Shown here: piece after piece, positions 20,449 through 29,003 of the stretch
Position numbering within the stretch: the stretch's first letter is position 1
Layout: each line of letters starts with the position of its first letter
NCBI GenBank assembly: GCA_937888485.1
Contig: CALAQQ010000275.1
Location: 1-32,951, forward strand
Source of the DNA: an uncultured Clostridia bacterium
GTDB taxonomy: Bacteria; Bacillota; Clostridia; Oscillospirales; Acutalibacteraceae
DNA length: 32,951 nucleotides
Direction: 5' to 3'
Translations under genes and position numbers: made by a program
The notes under the pieces: model-generated
Told to the model about the DNA's origin: nothing
Database searches by the model: none
What the model saw: only the letters and a program-made list of their open reading frames with translations

Positions 20449-22710
20449 ATGTGGAAAATAATAAGAATATTAGTTTCTGTTTTCGTGGCATTTGAAACAC
20501 TGTTCACGGGAATTTTCGGTGGAGTTATGCCCAAAAGTGTTGATGTGCCTGAGGTGACAACAGGGGAATATACTCAGTACGTTGACCCGTTTATCGGTAC
20601 GGGCGGAACTCCCTGGACCTGCGGAATGCTCAGTCCTGCGGCAACGGTGCCTTTCGGCGCAGTCAGACTCGGACCCGACACAACCTTCCTCGGCGGTATT
20701 TATATCACCAAAATGAACACCTCGGGTTATTATTATGAGCAGGCGCATATCAAAGGCTTCAGCCATTCCAGACTTTCGGGTACGGGCGCTGAAGATTACA
20801 GCCATTTCAGAGTAACTCCCGCAATCGGCGACAATGAGCCCGCGGTTATGACTTATTCCCATTCAGATGAAACCGCAGCTCCCGGTTATTATGCGGTTTA
20901 TCTTCCCACGGTCGGCTGCCTTGCGGAAATGACGGCTGATACACACACGGGTATTCACCGTTACACTTTTAACACCGATAAAGATGCAAGACTTTATATC
21001 GATGTGACAAGCGCTTCATCAAACAAAACATCAAAAGACGGTCATGTTTCCTATGATGAAAAATCGGGGATAATTACGGGAAGATGTATAATTGACGGTC
21101 AGTTTTCGGGAAGATTTGACGGTCTTCCCGCATATTTTGCTGCGGTTGCGAATAAACCCGTAAAAGCTTTCGAAATCAAAGAAAATGACGGCAAGGTCGG
21201 GATTGACCTCAATTTCGGCTCGCTTAAAAATGAGAGCGTTGAGCTTAAAATGGGCATAAGCTATGTAAGCTGCGAAAATGCGCTTCTCAATCTTAATGCA
21301 GAAACAGACGGTAAAAATTTTGATGCAGTCAGAGAAAAAGCGGTTAAGTCATGGGATGAACGCCTTTCAGCAATCAAAATCGCTTCCGACGATGATGAAA
21401 TAAAGACCGTTTTCTATACAGCACTCTATCACGCAATGATAATGCCGACGGATTTCACCGACGTCAACGGAGAATATCTCGGCTTTGATAAGAAAGCACA
21501 CAAGGCAGAGGGTTATACTTACAGAACGGATATGTCGCTCTGGGATACCTGCAGAACAACTCATCCGCTTTATACCCTTATTGCCCAGGATATTCAGACC
21601 GACTGCCTCAACAGTCTTGTTAATATGGCACAGCAAGGCGGCGGAAATCTTCCCCGCTGGCCCATGGGCGCAGGATATTCGAGCTCAATGTTCGGCGATT
21701 CGGCAAATATCGTTATTGCGGAAAGCTATCTCAAGGGCATAACCGATTTTGATGTTGAAGCGGCATATGAGGCAATGAAATATTCATCGGAAAATGCTAC
21801 AAACAAAGCGGGCAGAAACTTCATTGAATTATATAATGAGTACGGATACATCCCCAATGATGCTGAGGGAGTCAGAAAATCCGTTGCATGCACTCTTGAA
21901 TATGCATGGCAGGATGCGGCAATTGCATCTCTTGCAAAGGCTCTCGGCAAGGAAGAGGATTATCAGAGATACACAGAAAAATCCATGTATTATAAGAACG
22001 TTTTTAATCCCGAAACAAAGTATTTCCAGGCAAGAAATGCCGACGGCTCATTCGTTTGGAATTTCAGCCCGTATATAACGGAATTTTATGATGCGGTTAT
22101 GATAAAGAAATTTGCAAACTGTTATTCCGAGGGCAGCGCAAGGCATTGGAGATGGGCGGCACAGCATGATATTGAAGGAATGATCGAGCTTTTCGGTTCG
22201 GAAGAATATTTTGTCAGCGAGCTTGAAAATTTCATGGAAGATGCATCGCTCACAAGAGCCGCAATTGATCCCGGCCACGGTTACTGGATAGGCAATCAGC
22301 ACGATATCCACACTCCCTATCTTTTCAATAACGCAGGCAGACCCGACCTTACGCAGAAATGGGTGCGCTGGACTCTCAAAAACCGTTTCAGCGATGATAT
22401 CAACGGCCTTGACGGCAACGATGACGGCGGAACTACAAGCACGTGGTATGTTTTTTCGGCGCTCGGATTCTATCCTCTTGCAGGCACGGATAAATACTGG
22501 ATAGGTTCACCGAATATCGATTCGGCAGAAATTACTCTTTCAAACGGCAAAACGCTTAAAATCACCGCAAATAATCAGAGCGATAAGAATATTTACGTAA
22601 GCGGAGTAACCCTCAACGGCGAGAAACTCAACGGATTCTACGTTACTCACGAACAGCTTATGAACGGCGGCGAGCTTGTTTTCAACATGAGCAACACCCC
22701 GAACAAATAA
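20449..22710 (+). CDS. GH92 alpha-mannosidase, exported
   Basis: 753 aa. The N-terminal segment MWKIIRILVSVFVAFETLFT is a signal or anchor. Family GH92 is clear from YVDPFIGTGG, PAATVPFGAVRLGPDT, IKGFSHSRLSGTGAEDY, TYRTDMSLWDTCRTTHPLYT and GNDDGGTTSTWYVFSALGFY. The likely catalytic acid is E561 in YSEGSARHWRW and the base pair D658-D659 in GNDDGG. Calcium-dependent exo-mannosidase acting on host or yeast-type mannose glycans. The region usually reading GNEPSHHxPYLYNYAGQP is here GNQHDIHTPYLFNNAGRP, so the +1 mannose contacts probably differ from classical alpha-1,2 enzymes. Ribosome site AAGGAGG. Confidence 0.93.
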   Translation: MWKIIRILVSVFVAFETLFTGIFGGVMPKSVDVPEVTTGEYTQYVDPFIGTGGTPWTCGMLSPAATVPFGAVRLGPDTTFLGGIYITKMNTSGYYYEQAHIKGFSHSRLSGTGAEDYSHFRVTPAIGDNEPAVMTYSHSDETAAPGYYAVYLPTVGCLAEMTADTHTGIHRYTFNTDKDARLYIDVTSASSNKTSKDGHVSYDEKSGIITGRCIIDGQFSGRFDGLPAYFAAVANKPVKAFEIKENDGKVGIDLNFGSLKNESVELKMGISYVSCENALLNLNAETDGKNFDAVREKAVKSWDERLSAIKIASDDDEIKTVFYTALYHAMIMPTDFTDVNGEYLGFDKKAHKAEGYTYRTDMSLWDTCRTTHPLYTLIAQDIQTDCLNSLVNMAQQGGGNLPRWPMGAGYSSSMFGDSANIVIAESYLKGITDFDVEAAYEAMKYSSENATNKAGRNFIELYNEYGYIPNDAEGVRKSVACTLEYAWQDAAIASLAKALGKEEDYQRYTEKSMYYKNVFNPETKYFQARNADGSFVWNFSPYITEFYDAVMIKKFANCYSEGSARHWRWAAQHDIEGMIELFGSEEYFVSELENFMEDASLTRAAIDPGHGYWIGNQHDIHTPYLFNNAGRPDLTQKWVRWTLKNRFSDDINGLDGNDDGGTTSTWYVFSALGFYPLAGTDKYWIGSPNIDSAEITLSNGKTLKITANNQSDKNIYVSGVTLNGEKLNGFYVTHEQLMNGGELVFNMSNTPNK

Positions 22711-22711
22711 A

Positions 22712-22744
22712 ATCAAAACCCCCGGCTCAGCCGGGGGTTTTGAT
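22712..22744. terminator. Bidirectional intrinsic terminator
   Basis: 15-bp perfect stem ATCAAAACCCCCGGC / GCCGGGGGTTTTGAT with a TCA loop, between the convergent GH92 gene and the GH31 operon. Confidence 0.9.
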
Positions 22745-23484
22745 TATTTGAGAAGTTCTTTAAGCGTTGCAACGTCTTTTGAGAATTGCAACGGGCTGTC
22801 ACCTTTTACGAATTCAAGGATATAATCGGTGTTCTTACTTTCCTTTTTCAGGACTGCGATGTATTCTTTCCATTCATTGTTGCCTTTGAGGGGGTGCCTT
22901 ATTCCGAGCTTGCCCCAATGGAAAACGTGAACTCCGTCAACGTAAGGTGCAACGGCTCTGAGATTATCAAAATCGGCTTTGACCCTCAGGGGTTGCCAAT
23001 ATGTTGCGATATTCTCACGGTTTACCGCTTTCAGAAATTCGAGCGATGATTTGCCGTTGTCGTTGAATGTGCCTTCATGAAATTCGAAAGAAAGGGTTAT
23101 GCCCTTTTCCTTTGACATATCGCAGAGCTTTTGTGTTTCTTCAACAAGGGAATCAAAAAGTTTTTTATCCGTTTTGTCGCTTGAAGAAGTGCCGAGCCAG
23201 AGGCGTATTCTTCTGCATCCGATTTTTTCCGAAACGGAGAGAATTTTTTCGAAAAGCTCGTAATCCTTCTGACCGATTCTGTAGTAACTGCCGTAGGAAA
23301 GAGGTTTTATGCCGTATTTTTTCTGCAAGGAAATAACCTCTGCAAGTGCGTTTTCATCGTCGGGAGGAAGGTGGATATCTCCGCCCCATTCGATATATTC
23401 AACGCCGTTTTCCTTTGCGATAATGCAGATTTCTTCTCTTGAAAGCTTGCGGAAGGTGACGCTTGTAAATCCGAGTTTCTGCAT
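22744..23484 (-). CDS. Sugar phosphate isomerase/epimerase-like TIM-barrel protein
   Basis: 246 aa of the AP-endonuclease-2 / xylose-isomerase-like TIM-barrel family (PF01261). Visible barrel elements: LGFTSVTFRKLSREEICIIA, GVEYIEWGGDIHLP, IKPLSYGSYYRIG, CRRIRLWLGTSSS, ITLSFEFHEGTFNDNG, GVHVFHWGKLG and a terminal DYILEFVKGD. The Glu and His positions (E in YIEWGGD, H in EFHEG, H in HVFHW, E in LEFVKGD) could bind a metal. Start at 23484, one base after the stop of the LRR gene, giving reinitiation; the frame stays open 30 codons upstream but that part has no family similarity. Last gene of the GH31 operon; likely isomerises an imported or released sugar. Confidence 0.82.
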   Translation of the reverse strand: MQKLGFTSVTFRKLSREEICIIAKENGVEYIEWGGDIHLPPDDENALAEVISLQKKYGIKPLSYGSYYRIGQKDYELFEKILSVSEKIGCRRIRLWLGTSSSDKTDKKLFDSLVEETQKLCDMSKEKGITLSFEFHEGTFNDNGKSSLEFLKAVNRENIATYWQPLRVKADFDNLRAVAPYVDGVHVFHWGKLGIRHPLKGNNEWKEYIAVLKKESKNTDYILEFVKGDSPLQFSKDVATLKELLK

Positions 23485-23485
23485 A

Positions 23486-24694
23486 TTACTGTCTTTCTGC
23501 CGAATATGCGATATCAATGCTCTTTTTGAAAAGCATGAAGTCATATTGCGGTCTCCAGCTGTCGCCAGTTTCAACGTTATTTTTGAATTCTTCCTCGGAA
23601 AGAGGAGTGTTGATTACGGAAACGCCTCTGAGCTCATCGCCTTCTTTATATACGGTGTCCCAGAATGCGTGGTGACCGATATATGTAACACTTTCGGGAA
23701 TATAAACATAGGTCATCGCCTGGTTATAGCTGAATGCGTCGGATCCGATATATTCAAGTCCTTCGGGGAGTGAATTATATACAACGCCGAGAGATGCTTC
23801 ATCGGTGAAGTGAGTGTCGGTTACATCGCCTTTATAGCTGTAAACTCCTTCAAGAAGAGGAATTTCAAAGAACGCAAGAGTTTCAATCGTTTTGACACCT
23901 TCGGGAATATAAACATTCTTCATGTTTGCATAGTTGAAGCAAAGCTGACCGATTTTTTCAACCGTTGAGGGAACAACATATGTGAGAACGTCTTTTACAT
24001 ACTGCTCATAGTTTGCATCCTCGGGAGCAGGCTCGGTTCTGTAACCGTTTTCATCATACTTGGCATGACCGTATTTTTCTGCAAGATAGGTGTCATGGTC
24101 GCAGGGACGGCAGATGATTTCGGTTTTGCCCTTATTATAAAGAACGCCCTCGATATCGCAGTAATTGGGATTGTTTTCGTCAACCCTGATTTCCTGTAAT
24201 GCCCAGCATGAATAGAAAGCTTTTGGGTCAACATAATCAACGCCTGCACCGATGTTGATAACCTTGACCTTTTCATCGCAGTTGAGTGCGTATTCACGAA
24301 CGGAGGTTATCTTTTTTGTTTCATCCTTGGAGATGATGAAGTTTGTATTTACATCGGGATTCTCACGGTCATATTCAATGCTTGAAACAAAGTCGATGTC
24401 AAGAGTTGTTATATAACCCGTGTTGCTGAATTTTTCGAGTTCAAAACCTGATTCGGTCTGTTTATATTCAAAAGTATCCTTCTGAACTGTTCTTACGCTG
24501 AAATAACAGGAAATCGAAACGGCTATGATGATAACAATTGCGAAAATTGCTTTTTTCATACCGTAATGCTTGAATTCCTTACCGATATGAGGAGCTGAAA
24601 GACCTTCAACCTGATAGGTCCAGATTTCATCCTCGGGGATATCAAGATGAATGGGTTCTTCAACGGGAATCTGTTTCTTTTCTTTCTTACTCAT
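23486..24694 (-). CDS. BspA-type leucine-rich-repeat membrane protein
   Basis: 402 aa. A charged cytoplasmic tail (MSKKEKKQIPVEEPIHLDIP) and one membrane helix at about 48-66 (KKAIFAIVIIIAVSISCYFS), then an extracellular domain with LRR_5 repeats: VINIGAGVDYVDPKAFYSCW, VPSTVEKIGQLCFNYANMKN, VYIPEGVKTIETLAFFEIPL, LPEGLEYIGSDAFSYNQAMT, VYIPESVTYIGHHAFWD. Between repeats is an insertion with Cys residues (IICRPCDHDTYLAEKYGHAK). BspA-type repeats bind proteins or glycans at the surface. Unusually it is encoded inside a transporter-hydrolase operon. AAGGAGGGG ribosome site. Confidence 0.82.
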   Translation of the reverse strand: MSKKEKKQIPVEEPIHLDIPEDEIWTYQVEGLSAPHIGKEFKHYGMKKAIFAIVIIIAVSISCYFSVRTVQKDTFEYKQTESGFELEKFSNTGYITTLDIDFVSSIEYDRENPDVNTNFIISKDETKKITSVREYALNCDEKVKVINIGAGVDYVDPKAFYSCWALQEIRVDENNPNYCDIEGVLYNKGKTEIICRPCDHDTYLAEKYGHAKYDENGYRTEPAPEDANYEQYVKDVLTYVVPSTVEKIGQLCFNYANMKNVYIPEGVKTIETLAFFEIPLLEGVYSYKGDVTDTHFTDEASLGVVYNSLPEGLEYIGSDAFSYNQAMTYVYIPESVTYIGHHAFWDTVYKEGDELRGVSVINTPLSEEEFKNNVETGDSWRPQYDFMLFKKSIDIAYSAERQ

Positions 24695-24706
24695 AATATC
24701 CCCTCC

Positions 24707-26467
24707 TTAACCTTTATATCCGCCCGAAGCGGTAACGCCTTCTTCTTCGGCTTTCTTTTCCATAACTTCGGCACGGCGTTTGAGAACTTCCATAACCATG
24801 TTCTGCTTCTTGCTGTCATAGTCCCAGAAGAGGTAGGGAATGGTCATGAGCGCAAATCCGATAACGTCAACGATAATCGGAATAACGATGATGCTTCTTC
24901 TTGAAGCGTCGATAAAGAGAACATCCCAGTTGGAGTTGAAGCCGTATTTGAGAAGCATGAGAGGAATGATAAGTCCTACGAACGAGGTGATAGGACCTGT
25001 AAACCAACCGAAAACGCCTGCAAAGCTTTCGAGTCTTTCGCCCGAAAGATACATCTGATAGTCACCGATACGCACGTTCATGTCGTGACCTGCGGTTGTG
25101 GGAACGGTCTTTGTCATTTCCATGAAGAAGAGAACGGCAACGCAGATTGTTCCGCAGAGGGTGAGGTTATCGCCGCAGAACCACATTGCATAGGCGATAA
25201 GACCGTTGCCTATTGCTCTTGTGAGCTGATAGAAAATCATAATCTGTCTGTATGAAAATCTCTTGAGGAAATAGGGAGAGAGCAAATCGGGCGGAGTTCC
25301 CGCAAAGGAAATGAGCATAACGATGAGGCTGTAGGGGAGACCGCTCAGACGGAAGGTATAGAAATAAAGAATCGTAACAAACGGAAGCATACCGTTTCCG
25401 AGAGAGTCGATAAGACCGACGATGGTGTTGATAAGCAGATATTTGTTTCGGAGAACGCCGAACATACCGTCCCAGAATTTAATCTGAACCTTCTTTTCAA
25501 CGGGAGGCTGGGGGATTCTTTCTTTGATTCTGCCTGCAAAAATCATTGTGAATGCGGCAAGAACGCAGAAGGTAATGGGAATAACGTATCTGTAAACATT
25601 GATATCAGCCCATTCATATCTGAGCATACCGATAGCTGCGGGCATAATTATGCCGACAATTGTGTTAAAGAAATGAGAAAGCTTAACGGGATAGCTGCGC
25701 ACAAGGATTCTTTCCTGAAGATTGGGGCTTATGCTCTTGGTGCAGATTTCCATGTTGTTGGCAAAACCGAAAACGTTGTATGTTGCGAAAAGAAGGTTTG
25801 CAACCCATACTCTTGTTGCAACGTCGGGAATGTTATAAACGGGAAGCCAACCGATGAGGATAACCATTATGCACTTGGGAACAACGTCGCAATAGAGCGA
25901 ATACTTGTATCTTCCGAATTTGGGAAGAAGCTTTTTGCGCCAGAAAATATTTCTTGCGCCCACCCAGCCTGTGTAAAGGAAATGAGTGCCGAATGTTTTG
26001 AAACACGCCGTTGCATTCATGCCTTCAAGACCGTTGAGATATGTAATGAACGGACTGGTCTGGTTGAAAAGCCGTGAATAGTCGAACAGAATTGTCGATA
26101 TGCCGAATATCATCATCAAGGCATAGACGAAATAGAATTTCTTCTCGGTTTTCTTGGGAAGGAAGCCGAGGTTGTCACAAACGAACCACCACATCAGCGC
26201 TGAAATATAGCCGAGGGGCATATTCAGAATGCCGATAACGGAGAAGGTGAGATAGGGGAGCTTATAGTGGTGCATGATGAGATAACATGAGGAGAAGAAT
26301 CCTATGTATTCAAGCACCTTTGAGCCTGCGTAGTTGCTTCCGACGGCAAAAAGAACGTCCTTATATTCCTTGTAGGGAACGTATTTGCCTTCGGCGGGGG
26401 TGTTCCAATGGGTTTTGATTTCGGTAAACAGCGATTGTACTTTGGCAATCAGACCGTTCATGAGCAT
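24707..26467 (-). CDS. MFS / GPH-like sugar transporter
   Basis: 586 aa with about eleven to twelve membrane helices, e.g. YLTFSVIGILNMPLGYISAL, FYFVYALMMIFGISTILFDY, HFFNTIVGIIMPAAIGML, YVIPITFCVLAAFTMIFAG, GPITSFVGLIIPLMLL, SIIVIPIIVDVIGFALMTIP. An N-terminal cytoplasmic segment of about 45 residues and a charged C-terminal tail (EVLKRRAEVMEKKAEEEG) flank it. Layout resembles the glycoside-pentoside-hexuronide cation symporters seen next to GH genes in Oscillospirales. AAAGGAGG lies just before two ATGs (26467 and 26461). It is 10 bp downstream of GH31 and 12 bp upstream of the LRR gene, so probably imports the oligosaccharide that GH31 cleaves. Confidence 0.78.
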   Translation of the reverse strand: MLMNGLIAKVQSLFTEIKTHWNTPAEGKYVPYKEYKDVLFAVGSNYAGSKVLEYIGFFSSCYLIMHHYKLPYLTFSVIGILNMPLGYISALMWWFVCDNLGFLPKKTEKKFYFVYALMMIFGISTILFDYSRLFNQTSPFITYLNGLEGMNATACFKTFGTHFLYTGWVGARNIFWRKKLLPKFGRYKYSLYCDVVPKCIMVILIGWLPVYNIPDVATRVWVANLLFATYNVFGFANNMEICTKSISPNLQERILVRSYPVKLSHFFNTIVGIIMPAAIGMLRYEWADINVYRYVIPITFCVLAAFTMIFAGRIKERIPQPPVEKKVQIKFWDGMFGVLRNKYLLINTIVGLIDSLGNGMLPFVTILYFYTFRLSGLPYSLIVMLISFAGTPPDLLSPYFLKRFSYRQIMIFYQLTRAIGNGLIAYAMWFCGDNLTLCGTICVAVLFFMEMTKTVPTTAGHDMNVRIGDYQMYLSGERLESFAGVFGWFTGPITSFVGLIIPLMLLKYGFNSNWDVLFIDASRRSIIVIPIIVDVIGFALMTIPYLFWDYDSKKQNMVMEVLKRRAEVMEKKAEEEGVTASGGYKG

Positions 26468-26477
26468 TGTTCCTCCT

Positions 26478-28880
26478 TTATCTGTAAAGTTCCATAATTT
26501 CTTTTATAGGACCTGCGAATTCCTTGGAAACCGAGGGGAGTGATTTGCCTTTTTTGATAAAGGAATTATAAATCATGCCCTTCTTATCGGTTGACATCTG
26601 GAATTTTGAGATAACTTTGGTAAGTTCCTGCTTTTCATTCTTATTTTCAAGATATACGCAGTTGCCGAGAGCGATTTTTATATCAGAAACAGCCTTTGCG
26701 GTGACGGTGATTCTGACTGTGTCACCGTCTTTTTCTGCTTTTGCATCGTAAACCGAGCCGTCAACGGTAACATTTGCATCAGCCGAAACGATATCCTTGA
26801 ATTTAATAACGAAGGTTCTGTTTTCGGGAGCAACATTCGTAATTCCGTCTGCCTTTGAAACGGAGAAATCAACCTTGTCTGCTTTTTCGGAAACTGTGAA
26901 TGCGGTTTTGAGATATTCGCCGTTCTGATATGAAAGGGTATCACCGTCGTCTTCATAGAGGGTGAAGGTGCTGTTGCCTCTGTAAACAAGAAGTTCGAGG
27001 GTTTCGGGGTTTGAGCAGTCGTTTGTTCTGTCGTTGGCGCTCATGGGAATGATTGCACCCTCTTTTGCGAGAACGGGAATATAATCGATATCACGGAACA
27101 TCTTAACAAACTTGTTGCCCTTATAAATTCTGCCTGTAAAAATGTCGGTGTATCTTCCGTCGGGAAGCCATACATTGACTCCTGCAAGATTTGTTCTGAG
27201 AGAGGTGTGTTCGGTGATGGGCGCAACGATGAGTTCTGTTCCGAAGAAAAATTCGTTTCTGCATTCATATGCGCTCTTATCTTCGGGATAAGCATAGTAC
27301 ATAGGTTCACAGATAGCTCTGCACTCGGTATGAGTGCGGTAATTCATCGTGTAGATATAGGGGAGAAGCTTGTGTCTTAAGCGGAGAGCATCGGTTGCGA
27401 TTCTCTGAACAGGTCCGCTGAAATTCCAGGGTTCCTTGCCTGCGAATTCGTTGTTTGTTGAGTGAAGTCGCATAACGGGACTGAAAACGCCGAGCTGTAC
27501 CCAACGGAGATAGAGCTCGTCGTCTTTTTTGCCCATGCAGTGACCGCCGATATCGTGGCTCCACCAGGGATAGGCGATGTTTGATGCCGTTGCGGTGAAT
27601 CCGGGCTGAAAATCGAGGCTCTTCCAGGTCTGGGTTGTGTCACCGCTGAAACCGAGAGGATATCTCTGACTGCCTGCACCGCAGAATCGTGAGAGAATAA
27701 GCGGTCTGTGGTTATCTTTGGCGTTGTCGAGGAAATGATAGTGATTGAGTGCCCAGAGAGGGTCAAGACCCTTGACAGCGGTATTTTTGCCCTGCTGCCA
27801 GTCAATCCACCAGAAGTCGATGCCCGCTTTTTCGAACGGATGATGAAGAATATCAAAATAGTTTTCGGTAAACTTCTTATCGGTTATATCAAAGGGAACG
27901 GGCTTCTTTTCGGCAGGATTCTGACCCATAGCCTTGCACATATCTTCATATTGGTCCTCAAACCAACGAACACCCATTGAGGGGTGAAGATTGAAGGTTA
28001 CGTGGTAATTATCGTCTTTAAGCTTTTTGAGGAATGCATAGGGGTCGGGGAAAAGCTCGGTGTTGAAGCTGTAACCCGTCCAGCCGACTGACCACACATC
28101 ATAGACATATTCCATAAAGTTTCTGTGGTTTGTAACCTTGTGAGCGTCTTTTCCGAATTTTTCTTTGATTTTAACCCAGTGCCAGTCCATGTCAACCGTT
28201 GCAACGGTGATAGGTATTTCTTCCTCTTTGAACTTATCCATAAGGGTTAAATATTCTTCTTGAGAATAATCTTTGTATCTGCTCCACCAGTTGGAAAGAG
28301 CATATCTCGGAATGAGCGGAACTTTGCCTGTGAGTTTATAAAGGTCGGTTGTTGCACCGATATAGTCATTGCCGTAGGCAAAATAATATTCGTCTTTTTC
28401 TTTGTTTTCACGGGGGAGAATTGTTCCGTCGGGTTTGAGTGCAAGGGTTTTGCTGTCGTCAAGAATTGCAACTCCGTTTCTTGAGCATACGCCGTCGGAA
28501 AGTCTGATTATGCCTGCTGTGATATCGAGCGTACGGCATGTTCCTTTGAGGTTGCCCGATTTATAGTTTTTAACCGTTCTGCCGTCAGCAAGTTTTATCG
28601 AAAGCATCTTTTTGGATGAAAGCGAATATGTGAAAACAGCTTTTTCAGTTATGATTTCGATTTTATTTCCCGACTCTTTAACGTCGAATTTTGCATCTCC
28701 GAGATTTCTGAACCATACGCTCTGAGTAGGTTCATCGCAGAATTTGCCCTCGTTCTGAACTTCGACACGAAGAAGGCAGGGGGTGATAACCGTAAGTCTT
28801 ACGGACTTATATGTAAGGGTCTGATTTTTGTCTGCAAGCGGTGCGCAGTCAATTTTAAAGCGTTTTTCGAATTTTTCCAT
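26478..28880 (-). CDS. GH31 alpha-glycosidase, intracellular
   Basis: 800 aa from the ATG at 28880 (GGGAG 8 nt upstream); the frame is open 19 codons further but lacks a ribosome site. No signal peptide. An N-terminal beta-sandwich (SVRLTVITPCLLRVEVQNEG, VFTYSLSSKKMLSIKLADGR) is followed by the catalytic barrel with WWSRYKDYSQEEYLTLMDKF, TVATVDMDWHW and the nucleophile segment FWWIDWQQGKNT (D360) and acid/base GFSGDTTQTW (D414); RLHSTNNEFAGKEPWNF is also typical. The C-terminal beta domains and a tail near KVISKFQMSTDKKG follow. The WIDWQQG form marks a subgroup apart from alpha-glucosidases with WNDMNE; substrate could be an alpha-glucoside, galactoside, N-acetylgalactosaminide or xyloside. 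First gene of the operon. Confidence 0.92.
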   Translation of the reverse strand: MEKFEKRFKIDCAPLADKNQTLTYKSVRLTVITPCLLRVEVQNEGKFCDEPTQSVWFRNLGDAKFDVKESGNKIEIITEKAVFTYSLSSKKMLSIKLADGRTVKNYKSGNLKGTCRTLDITAGIIRLSDGVCSRNGVAILDDSKTLALKPDGTILPRENKEKDEYYFAYGNDYIGATTDLYKLTGKVPLIPRYALSNWWSRYKDYSQEEYLTLMDKFKEEEIPITVATVDMDWHWVKIKEKFGKDAHKVTNHRNFMEYVYDVWSVGWTGYSFNTELFPDPYAFLKKLKDDNYHVTFNLHPSMGVRWFEDQYEDMCKAMGQNPAEKKPVPFDITDKKFTENYFDILHHPFEKAGIDFWWIDWQQGKNTAVKGLDPLWALNHYHFLDNAKDNHRPLILSRFCGAGSQRYPLGFSGDTTQTWKSLDFQPGFTATASNIAYPWWSHDIGGHCMGKKDDELYLRWVQLGVFSPVMRLHSTNNEFAGKEPWNFSGPVQRIATDALRLRHKLLPYIYTMNYRTHTECRAICEPMYYAYPEDKSAYECRNEFFFGTELIVAPITEHTSLRTNLAGVNVWLPDGRYTDIFTGRIYKGNKFVKMFRDIDYIPVLAKEGAIIPMSANDRTNDCSNPETLELLVYRGNSTFTLYEDDGDTLSYQNGEYLKTAFTVSEKADKVDFSVSKADGITNVAPENRTFVIKFKDIVSADANVTVDGSVYDAKAEKDGDTVRITVTAKAVSDIKIALGNCVYLENKNEKQELTKVISKFQMSTDKKGMIYNSFIKKGKSLPSVSKEFAGPIKEIMELYR

Positions 28881-28908
28881 AGCATTCTCCCATTTTATTG
28901 ATATATTT

Positions 28909-28937
28909 ATTATATATTGTTTAATCGGTAAAGTCAA
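28909..28937 (-). promoter_or_regulatory. SigA promoter of the GH31 operon
   Basis: On the minus strand TTGACT (28937-28932), 17 nt, TATAAT (28914-28909); 28 nt before the ATG. Confidence 0.75.
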
Positions 28938-29003
28938 TTAATGCTTTATTTTATATTTCATTTATGTTATTATATATTCAGAAAAAAGCAGAGGAGAATA
29001 AAA

